NCBI GenBank assembly: GCA_031255815.1
Contig: JAIRRU010000005.1
Coordinates: 1-6,998, forward strand
Direction: 5' to 3'
DNA from: Treponema sp.
GTDB taxonomy: Bacteria; Spirochaetota; Spirochaetia; Treponematales; Breznakiellaceae
DNA: 6,998 nucleotides
Shown piece by piece: positions 1 through 5,375 of the stretch (position 1 is the stretch's first letter; the number at the start of each line of letters is the position of its first letter). Below the pieces are notes generated by a model. The model did not search any database. It was not told where the DNA came from and saw nothing but the letters and a program-made list of their open reading frames with translations. The translations under genes were made by a program, and so were the position numbers.

Positions 1-33
1 TCTGTCCACAAAGTCGGTTACTTTGTGGACAGA
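1..33. repeat. Perfect inverted repeat, 14-base arms (palindrome A)
   Basis: The arms 1-14 (TCTGTCCACAAAGT) and 20-33 are exact reverse complements around a 5-base loop. As RNA this makes a 14-bp uninterrupted hairpin; as DNA it is a long dyad. It begins at the window edge, so whether the arms extend further left is unknown. No T-tract follows it, which argues against a simple intrinsic terminator. It shares 11 of 14 arm positions with the palindrome at 81-116. It could be an operator, a structured leader element or a copy of a dispersed palindromic repeat. Confidence 0.85.
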
Positions 34-35
34 CC

Positions 36-75
36 TTGCATTTTTTCGCCTAAAGGCTGCAAAAATGCAATTTTT
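36..75 (+). terminator. AT-rich hairpin followed by a T-tract, possible intrinsic terminator
   Basis: Bases 36-45 pair with 61-70 (10 bp, mostly A-T). After an internal loop, 48-50 pair with 55-57 (GCC/GGC) around the loop TAAA. Five T residues follow at 71-75, so on the plus strand the layout is that of an intrinsic terminator for a gene left of the window. The stem is weak in G-C pairs, and it lies between two related palindromes, so a role inside a larger leader structure is equally possible. The hairpin is seen in the sequence; termination is inferred. Confidence 0.45.
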
Positions 76-80
76 AAGGA

Positions 81-116
81 AGTTTGTCCATAATGTGTCT
101 ACATTATGGACAAACT
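81..116. repeat. Perfect inverted repeat, 16-base arms (palindrome B)
   Basis: The arms 81-96 (AGTTTGTCCATAATGT) and 101-116 are exact reverse complements around the 4-base loop GTCT. It ends 76 bases before the IclR-family gene start. The core TGTCCA...TGGACA is shared with palindrome A. Its position just upstream of a regulator gene would suit an autoregulatory operator, but a 36-base dyad is longer than most IclR operators, and a stable RNA hairpin is also plausible. No T-tract follows. Confidence 0.85.
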
Positions 117-192
117 CTAATTAAGAGGAGCCTGTTCCCAGGGCAGGCGGTTTTGCGGCAGGCGCGAGTAACGCGGTTTTTCCGGATGGGGT
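117..192 (+). other. Leader of the IclR-family gene with an orphan Shine-Dalgarno-like sequence
   Basis: This stretch has no supported gene. AAGAGGAG at 123-130 is a strong ribosome-binding-like sequence, but no ATG or GTG lies at normal spacing behind it. The frame of the downstream gene is closed by a TAA at 169-171, so the gene cannot start further upstream. A small hairpin (GCCTG 130-134 with CAGGC 144-148) overlaps the last base of the purine run. The start at 193 itself has only a weak upstream GGA (183-185). Confidence 0.4.
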
Positions 193-999
193 ATGCAGAC
201 AGAAACACAGAAACAGGTTAGCGAAGGGATCAAAAAGAACCAGTCCTTGCGGAAGGCCCTGCGGATACTGGAGGGGATGACCGAAATCAGCACCCCGGCC
301 CGGCTCCAGGACATCGCAAAAAGCCTCAATATGCCTCAGAGTACCCTGCTCCGTTTCCTTAACACCTTTATTGATTTCGGTTACGTGGGGCAGGAGCCGG
401 AAACTTCCTGCTACTACCTTACCCTCAAACTGGCGGAACTCGGTTCCCGGACGAGGGGCAACTATCCCTTCCGGAATTCCCTGGCAAAGTACGTGAAACA
501 GGCGGCGGCGGCCTTTAACGAGTCCGCCTCGCTCTGCGTGGAACAGAACATGCAGATGGTCTACATCGTTATCGAGGAGGGGCCGGCCCGTATGCTCCGG
601 ACGCTGCACCGAATCGGCCATATCGCCCCCATGCACGCCACCGGGGTGGGGAAGCTGCATCTGCTCAACTATACGGACGCCCAGTTCCAGGAGCTGGAGC
701 AAAAATTCGGTTTTCCCCGCTACACCTCCCATACCATCACCGATCCGGATCGCCTTAGAAAGGAGATCGCCCTGGCGCGGAAGAACGGCTACGCCATGGA
801 CAACGAGGAGTGCGAGGAGGGAGTCCGCTGTGTCGCCGTCCCGGTTTGGGACTTCCGCGACCGGGTAGCGGCGGCGATCAGCGTATCCGCCCCGGTAACC
901 CGGATGGACAAGAAGCGGGTGGACGATCTGATCCTCTATCTGAAGGAAATAAGCCGCCAGGCTTCCCAGGAACTGGGATTTAAGGGCGGGAACCCTTAG
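193..999 (+). CDS. IclR-family transcriptional regulator
   Basis: This is a 268-residue DNA-binding regulator, the usual length for the IclR family. Residues about 17-85 form the N-terminal winged helix-turn-helix; LRKALRIL at 19-26 leads into it and MPQSTLLRFLNTF at 47-59 is the recognition-helix region. Residues about 95-262 form the effector-binding domain, with the conserved HATGVGKL at 148-155 and the family signature ECEEGVRCVAVPV at 206-218. The ATG at 193 is the only start left after the in-frame stop at 169-171, and it leaves an 18-residue tail before the HTH, typical of the family. The ligand and target genes cannot be read from the sequence. The genes left of the window, or the gene itself through the palindromes at 1-116, are candidate targets. 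The PilZ gene follows after 19 bases. Confidence 0.93.
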   Translation: MQTETQKQVSEGIKKNQSLRKALRILEGMTEISTPARLQDIAKSLNMPQSTLLRFLNTFIDFGYVGQEPETSCYYLTLKLAELGSRTRGNYPFRNSLAKYVKQAAAAFNESASLCVEQNMQMVYIVIEEGPARMLRTLHRIGHIAPMHATGVGKLHLLNYTDAQFQELEQKFGFPRYTSHTITDPDRLRKEIALARKNGYAMDNEECEEGVRCVAVPVWDFRDRVAAAISVSAPVTRMDKKRVDDLILYLKEISRQASQELGFKGGNP

Positions 1000-1018
1000 G
1001 GCCCGCAGGAATAAAAGG

Positions 1019-1450
1019 ATGCCGTTGTTAGATATTGTAAAACGTTTCTTTCACCTTAAGGATTCGGGGCAGGGAAAGGGAGCCGATAAAAGCGGTGAGA
1101 ACCGGCGTTACACCAGATACCGGAGCCTTGCGCGGGTTAAGTTTCCCGATCGTGTGGGGGAGGAATGCCTCCTTAAAGATATTTCCGTTACCGGATGCCG
1201 GGTGGAATGCAGCTCCCTTATGGATCTGAAGGCCAACGCCCTGTACATCCTGGAAGTGATCCCCGAGGCCGCCGCTAAAATAGGCAAATTCAATCTTGAG
1301 GTAAGCTCCATCTGGATCCGGCCGGGCGACTATTCCAGCGACGCGGGTTTCAGTATTGTCGCTTCCCCCAAGGGGAAGCTTTTCCAGCGTTACGTGGATT
1401 ACCTCGCCTGGCGGGATAACCACCCGGGCCGGGTTGCGAAGGCCGACTGA
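1019..1450 (+). CDS. Single-domain PilZ protein, probable cyclic-di-GMP receptor
   Basis: This 143-residue protein carries both halves of the PilZ cyclic-di-GMP binding signature: RxxxR as R29-R33 (RRYTR) and D/NxSxxG as D54-G59 (DISVTG). Both are intact, so nucleotide binding is likely. The domain spans about residues 28-130. The first 28 residues are basic and carry no clear signal peptide or membrane segment, so the product is probably cytoplasmic. AGGA at 1007-1010 lies 8 bases before the ATG and supports this start. The gene lies 19 bases behind the IclR gene and 2 bases ahead of the RlmM-like gene, so co-transcription is likely. PilZ proteins pass cyclic-di-GMP signals to motility, adhesion or polysaccharide functions; which applies here is not visible. 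Confidence 0.9.
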   Translation: MPLLDIVKRFFHLKDSGQGKGADKSGENRRYTRYRSLARVKFPDRVGEECLLKDISVTGCRVECSSLMDLKANALYILEVIPEAAAKIGKFNLEVSSIWIRPGDYSSDAGFSIVASPKGKLFQRYVDYLAWRDNHPGRVAKAD

Positions 1451-1452
1451 TT

Positions 1453-2457
1453 TTGAGGGAAATCCCGCTTCCCGGCTCGGTGTACCAGCCGGTTCCGGGG
1501 TTTGAGGATCATCTGGAAGAGGAACTTCGATTCCTTTCCGGTTCCGCCGGGAAGGCGCTTCCCTTTGAACGCTGGGGGCCTCTGTACTACGCGCCGGATC
1601 GGGCCTGCGCTCAAGACCCGCCCCCGGTGTTCTGGCGGCAAAACGCCTGGTTCCGCCCCTTCCGCCTGGATTTTGATTCCGTATCCCAAGCCGCGAAATT
1701 CCTCCGGGCTATCCAGCGGAACTGGGCCCCGGTTCTCCACTGCTGTTTCCGCCGGGGCGCCCTTATCGAAGCCCGCCTGCCCCCGGTTCCGCGCAAAAAA
1801 CGGCCTTTCCCCTGGCTTCTGCCCGGCGTTCCCATGGGTGCCTGGGCTTTGCTGGACGAGCGCTGCCTTGCGGCCTCGCCGGAGTGTTCCAGCCCCTTTC
1901 CCGGCGGGGTTATCGAATTCGCCGAAGACCGATCCGGCCCTCCAAGCCGGGCCTACCTTAAACTCTGGGAGAGCTTTGTCCGCTGCCGCGTCTGGCCCCT
2001 GCCGGGGGAACGCTGTCTGGACGCGGGGGCGAGCCCCGGCGGCTGGTCCTGGGCCCTGGCAAAACTGGGCGCGAAGGTAAGCGCCGTAGACCGGGCGCCC
2101 CTGGAACCGGGGCTGCTCGCCATGACCGGGCCGGACGGTTCCCCCGCCATAAGCTACCTGAAACACGACGCCTTTACGCTGAAGCCCGAAGACATCGGCC
2201 CGGTAGACTGGCTCTTCTGTGACGTGATCTGTTACCCCTCCCGGCTCTGGGAGTGGATTCAAAAGTGGCTGGCTTCCGGCCTTTGCGCCAACTTTGTCTG
2301 CACCGTAAAGATGCAGGGTTTCTACGGCCCCGGCCGGGAGGGCTGGGAGATTCCCCGGCGCCTCGCCGCCCTTCCCGGTTCCCGGGTGCTCCACCTCTAC
2401 CACAACAGGCACGAGCTTACCTGGATAAAGCTTGCGGAAAACCGGGCCGCCGGATGA
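1453..2457 (+). CDS. RlmM-like 2'-O-ribose RNA methyltransferase (FtsJ/RrmJ fold)
   Basis: This is a 334-residue SAM-dependent methyltransferase resembling RlmM, which methylates the 2'-OH of a 23S rRNA cytidine (C2498 in E. coli) near the peptidyl-transferase centre. The C-terminal half has motif I LDAGASPGGW (189-198), an acidic SAM-ribose position in AVDRAP (211-216), and what looks like the full K-D-K-E catalytic set: K170 (AYLKLWE), D257 (FCDV), K286 (TVKMQ) and E321 (RHELTW). Residues 1-165 are more divergent and correspond in position to the RlmM N-terminal region. TTG at 1453 was chosen because GAAGG (1438-1442) lies 10 bases upstream and the N-terminal residues look native. GTG at 1480 is the alternative. 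It starts 2 bases after the PilZ stop, suggesting translational coupling. The exact rRNA target is inferred from the family. Confidence 0.82.
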   Translation: MREIPLPGSVYQPVPGFEDHLEEELRFLSGSAGKALPFERWGPLYYAPDRACAQDPPPVFWRQNAWFRPFRLDFDSVSQAAKFLRAIQRNWAPVLHCCFRRGALIEARLPPVPRKKRPFPWLLPGVPMGAWALLDERCLAASPECSSPFPGGVIEFAEDRSGPPSRAYLKLWESFVRCRVWPLPGERCLDAGASPGGWSWALAKLGAKVSAVDRAPLEPGLLAMTGPDGSPAISYLKHDAFTLKPEDIGPVDWLFCDVICYPSRLWEWIQKWLASGLCANFVCTVKMQGFYGPGREGWEIPRRLAALPGSRVLHLYHNRHELTWIKLAENRAAG

Positions 2458-2462
2458 TCGCT

Positions 2463-2497
2463 ACGACAAAACCGTGAATTACACTATACTTTCAGCG
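2463..2497 (+). promoter_or_regulatory. Candidate sigma-70-type promoter giving a leaderless transcript
   Basis: TATACT at 2485-2490 matches the -10 consensus at five of six bases. ACGACA at 2463-2468 matches the -35 consensus at four of six, with a 16-base spacer. Six bases separate the -10 from the GTG at 2497, so the expected +1 falls on or next to the start codon. No Shine-Dalgarno sequence precedes that GTG, which fits a leaderless mRNA. The promoter call rests on pattern only. Confidence 0.45.
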
Positions 2498-3663
2498 TGG
2501 AACAGCAGGAAAGCGCCGTTGCCCTTTGCGCGCTGGGAGCGGAAAAAGTTGTCTCGAACGAGCTGCGCAAACTCGGCCTTAAAGTGACGGATTCCAGGTT
2601 CGGCAGAGTCCGTTTCCGCGCGGATCTTGCGGGCTTGTACCGTGCCCTTACGGCCCTGCGCGCCGCGGATCGGGTGCTGCTGGAGGCCGCCTCCTTTCCC
2701 GCCGGGGATTTCGAGGCCCTTTTTGAAGGCGCCCGGGCCGTTCCCTGGGAGCGCCTGGTTTCCCGGGGGATGGGCTTTGCCGTGACCAAGGTGCGGGCCA
2801 ACCGTTCGAAGCTCCGGGCGGAAACCAGCGTCCAGGCGGTAGTCCACAAGGCCGCGGCGGAACGGCTCTGCGGGGCTTTCCGGATCAGGCGGCTCCCGAA
2901 GGGGGGGGAAACCGCCGAACTGCGGGTATACATCGAGAAAGACCAGGTCTCCCTGCTTCTCGATCTTTCCGGGGAGCCCCTTTTTAAACGGGGTTACCGT
3001 ACCGAAGGCGGCGCAGCCCCCCTCCGGGAAACGACCGCCGCGGCGGTACTGCTCCTGTCCAACTGGCGGCGGAAATTCCCGCTCTACGATCCCTTCTGCG
3101 GTTCCGGGACTATCCTGATAGAAGCCGCCATGTACGCCTGGGACATGGCCCCCGGCCTGGGACGGCGCTTTGCCCTGGAAGGGCTCCCCATTGCCAAGCG
3201 GGAGACCGGAGAGGCGGTACGGGCGGAACTGGCGGCCGGAATCAACTTTGATCGGAGGATCCGGATTTTCGGCAGCGACACGGACAGCCGGGCCCTGTCC
3301 GCGGCCCGCTCCAACCTGGCCCGCGCCCTGGCTTCGGGCGGGCGGCGGGACGGCCCCGCGGGCCCGGAACTGAGCCTGCTTCCCATGGAGGAGGCCCGCG
3401 CCCCCGCGGGCTGCGGGGATACGGCGCCTCCCGGCTTTGTCGTTACCAACCCGCCCTACGGGAAGCGGATAGGCAGCCCCCAGGAGGCGGAGGCGACCTA
3501 CGGCAGGATGGCGGATCTGGGGAAACGTTTCCCCGGCTGGAAGCTCGCCCTGATCACCAGCCATCCGGGATTCGAATCCTTCTTCGGCAGAAAGGCGGAT
3601 TCCTGCCGGGAGCTAAGCAACGGGGCGGCCCCCTCGTTTCTTTTTCAGTATGAAGGGCTGTAG
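2497..3663 (+). CDS. THUMP-domain RlmL/YpsC-type rRNA guanine-N2 methyltransferase
   Basis: This 388-residue protein has the layout of the RlmL/YpsC family, which makes N2-methylguanosine in 23S rRNA (G2445 in E. coli for RlmL). An N-terminal ferredoxin-like and THUMP RNA-binding region covers about residues 5-160. The Rossmann methyltransferase domain covers about 165-385. Visible motifs are DPFCGSGT (198-205) followed by ILIEAA and APGLGRRFALE (218-228), the SAM-binding GSDTDSRALSAARSN (259-273), and the catalytic NPPYG (318-322). GTG at 2497 is the only start between the preceding in-frame stop (2455-2457) and the conserved N-terminus ALCALGAEKVVSNEL, so the start is secure although it lacks a ribosome-binding site. 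The family often occurs as a single enzyme, whereas E. coli fuses it to RlmK. A run of eight G at 2901-2908 lies within codons 135-138. Confidence 0.88.
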   Translation: MEQQESAVALCALGAEKVVSNELRKLGLKVTDSRFGRVRFRADLAGLYRALTALRAADRVLLEAASFPAGDFEALFEGARAVPWERLVSRGMGFAVTKVRANRSKLRAETSVQAVVHKAAAERLCGAFRIRRLPKGGETAELRVYIEKDQVSLLLDLSGEPLFKRGYRTEGGAAPLRETTAAAVLLLSNWRRKFPLYDPFCGSGTILIEAAMYAWDMAPGLGRRFALEGLPIAKRETGEAVRAELAAGINFDRRIRIFGSDTDSRALSAARSNLARALASGGRRDGPAGPELSLLPMEEARAPAGCGDTAPPGFVVTNPPYGKRIGSPQEAEATYGRMADLGKRFPGWKLALITSHPGFESFFGRKADSCRELSNGAAPSFLFQYEGL

Positions 3664-3675
3664 CGGGAGATCGGT

Positions 3676-4293
3676 ATGTCCATTGTAGTTGAACATAAAA
3701 AACGCCGCAGGGAAATTCTGGAAAAAGCCCTGGACGTATTTATTGACGAGGGTTTTGAAGACACCACCTTTCAGAAAATAGCGGATCGCTGCGGCATTAC
3801 CCGGACAACCCTTTACCTTTACTTTAAAAACAAGAAAGAGATTTTCAATTACAGCATAAAACAGTTTCTCCTTGACGTGGAAGGAGACATCTCCCGGGTT
3901 CGGGAGGACAAGACCCTGAGTTCGGTGGACAAGATCATCAGTATCCTTACGGAGATTGTCGAACGGCTGGAGGCAAGCAGCAGGCTTCTCTCGGTTATTC
4001 TGAACTACCTGCTCCACATTAGCCGGAGCAACGCGGATCCGAATTACCGGGTGCGCCGCCGGACTCTCAGGCTGCGTCATATCCTGGCGAGCATGGTGAT
4101 AGACGGCATCAAGGCGGGGGAGATTGCCCCGGTTAACATCAAAACAGCCGACGACCTGCTTTACGGCCTTATCGAGGCGGCCATATTCCGGCTTGTGGTG
4201 CTGAAAAGGGAATCGGTGGGGGATCTGAAAGAGTCGATTGGCCTGGCGGTGCGCCAGATGGCGGTAGACCGGGCGGGAACTCTTCGGGCATAG
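3676..4293 (+). CDS. TetR/AcrR-family transcriptional regulator
   Basis: This is a 205-residue regulator with a standard TetR N-terminus: a helical start (KKRRREILEKALDVFIDEGF, 8-27), then the helix-turn-helix TTFQKIADRCGITRTTLYLYFKNK at about 30-53. Residues about 60-200 are an all-helical ligand-binding and dimerisation domain, which is too variable to name a ligand. GGGAG at 3665-3669, 6 bases before the ATG, supports the start. It follows the methyltransferase gene by 12 bases and ends in two consecutive stop codons (TAG, TAA). The Gfo/Idh/MocA gene follows after 19 bases, so the regulator probably controls that gene or their shared transcript. Unlike many TetR genes it is co-directional with its likely target rather than divergent. 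Confidence 0.93.
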   Translation: MSIVVEHKKRRREILEKALDVFIDEGFEDTTFQKIADRCGITRTTLYLYFKNKKEIFNYSIKQFLLDVEGDISRVREDKTLSSVDKIISILTEIVERLEASSRLLSVILNYLLHISRSNADPNYRVRRRTLRLRHILASMVIDGIKAGEIAPVNIKTADDLLYGLIEAAIFRLVVLKRESVGDLKESIGLAVRQMAVDRAGTLRA

Positions 4294-4312
4294 TAAGAGA
4301 AGGAGCGGAATC

Positions 4313-5332
4313 ATGATACAAGCGGCAATTATCGGACTGGGAGTTATCAGTAAAACCCATATTTCAGCTATAGAATCCATCGGCAATGCCCGCCTTATCG
4401 CGGCCTGCGATACGGATCCTGCCAAAAAGGCCCTGCTTCCGGCAGGGGCGGCTTTCTACACCGATTACGAGGAAATGTTCCGGCGGGAAAAACCCGATGT
4501 GGTGCATATCTGCCTGCCCCATTTTCTCCACTATCCGGCGGCCAAGAAAGCCGCCGAAGCGGGCTTTAACGTCTTTGCGGAAAAACCCCTGGCCATGAAC
4601 GGGGCGGAAGCCGCGGAATACGTAAAACTGGAAAAAGCCTGCGGGGTTAAGATCTGCCTCTGCCTGCAGAACCGCCTGAACGCCACATCGGAAACCCTCC
4701 GCCAGGCCCTGCGGAGCGGCGAGTACGGCAGGGTTATCGGCGTCAGAGGTTCCGTGGCCTGGTACCGGTCCAAAGAGTATTACGAGGCGGGCCCCTGGCG
4801 GGGCATCATGGCCCAGGCCGGAGGGGGCTGTATGATCAACCAGGCCATCCACACCATGGATCTGATACAGTACTTTGCGGGAAGCCCCATAGCCAGCGTC
4901 AAGGGAACCCTGGGGCAGGTTCTGGACTACGGCATCGAAGTTGAGGATACCGCCACCGGGCATATCGTTTTCGAGAACGGCGCGACAGGGCTCTTCACCG
5001 CTTCCGTCGCCAACTACACCGATGAAAATGTCGAAATCTCGGTCCGCTGCGAAAAGGGCGAATTCATACTCCGGGATAAAAAACTCTTCCTGCGGGGAAC
5101 CGGAACGGGAGACAAAGGGGAGGATAGGATCCTGGCCTCCGACTCTGCCTCTTTTGTGGGCAAGGCGGTCTACGGCAACAGCCACGGCAGGCTTATCGGC
5201 AAATTCTACCAGGCCGTAGAAGCCGGGGACGGATGGTACATCCACCCCGAGGAGGGGCTTCCTTCCCTGTTGATGATAGACGCCATAAGGGAGAGCGGCC
5301 GGACGGGAAAAACGGTCTGCTTTAATCGGTAG
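4313..5332 (+). CDS. Gfo/Idh/MocA-family NAD(P)-dependent oxidoreductase
   Basis: This is a 339-residue dehydrogenase of the glucose-fructose oxidoreductase/inositol dehydrogenase/MocA family, normally acting in the cytoplasm on sugars, inositols or related polyols. Residues 1-120 form the Rossmann domain with the dinucleotide loop GLGVISKTH (8-16) and the acidic D33 after the second strand (AACDTD), which favours NAD. The catalytic motif EKP is at 90-92 (K91). The second domain has GGGCMINQAIHTMDL (170-184) with catalytic H180; the place where many members have Asp is Asn176. The C-terminal region is complete, so the gene looks intact. AAGGAG at 4300-4305 lies 7 bases before the ATG. The substrate cannot be predicted. 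Adjacency to the TetR gene suggests inducible control. It is the last plus-strand gene and converges with the phosphatase gene. Confidence 0.92.
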   Translation: MIQAAIIGLGVISKTHISAIESIGNARLIAACDTDPAKKALLPAGAAFYTDYEEMFRREKPDVVHICLPHFLHYPAAKKAAEAGFNVFAEKPLAMNGAEAAEYVKLEKACGVKICLCLQNRLNATSETLRQALRSGEYGRVIGVRGSVAWYRSKEYYEAGPWRGIMAQAGGGCMINQAIHTMDLIQYFAGSPIASVKGTLGQVLDYGIEVEDTATGHIVFENGATGLFTASVANYTDENVEISVRCEKGEFILRDKKLFLRGTGTGDKGEDRILASDSASFVGKAVYGNSHGRLIGKFYQAVEAGDGWYIHPEEGLPSLLMIDAIRESGRTGKTVCFNR

Positions 5333-5375
5333 ATCTTCCGCCCCTGTTCCTGCTGCCGCGCTGTTGCCGCTCCCG
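5333..5375. other. Convergent intergenic gap between plus and minus gene blocks
   Basis: Two convergent genes end here, 43 bases apart. I looked for a bidirectional terminator and found no convincing G-C hairpin with a T-tract on either strand, only a short imperfect palindrome around AGATCT and a C/G-rich run. The gap marks a change of strand and of functional theme. Confidence 0.7.

Noticed and set aside
89..94. CATAAT as a -10 box for the IclR gene
   Set aside because: It lies inside a palindrome arm and so occurs on both strands, and no acceptable -35 lies 16-18 bases upstream.
1..116. CRISPR-like repeats
   Set aside because: Only two related palindromes are present, they are not identical, and the sequence between them is itself a hairpin rather than a spacer.
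1399..2412. Long minus-strand open frame opposite the RlmM-like gene
   Set aside because: The translation is Gly/Pro/Arg-rich with no recognisable motif, while the opposite strand carries an intact methyltransferase. It is a by-product of high G+C coding sequence.
2479..3564. Long minus-strand open frame opposite the RlmL-like gene
   Set aside because: It is low-complexity, has no motif, and the plus strand has clear THUMP/NPPYG features over the same span.
3613..4425. Minus-strand open frame across the TetR gene and both its gene junctions
   Set aside because: It runs through two intergenic gaps and opposite a standard TetR protein, with no family features of its own.
5333..5375. Bidirectional terminator between the convergent genes
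   Set aside because: There is no stable stem with a T-tract on either strand, only a short imperfect AGATCT palindrome.
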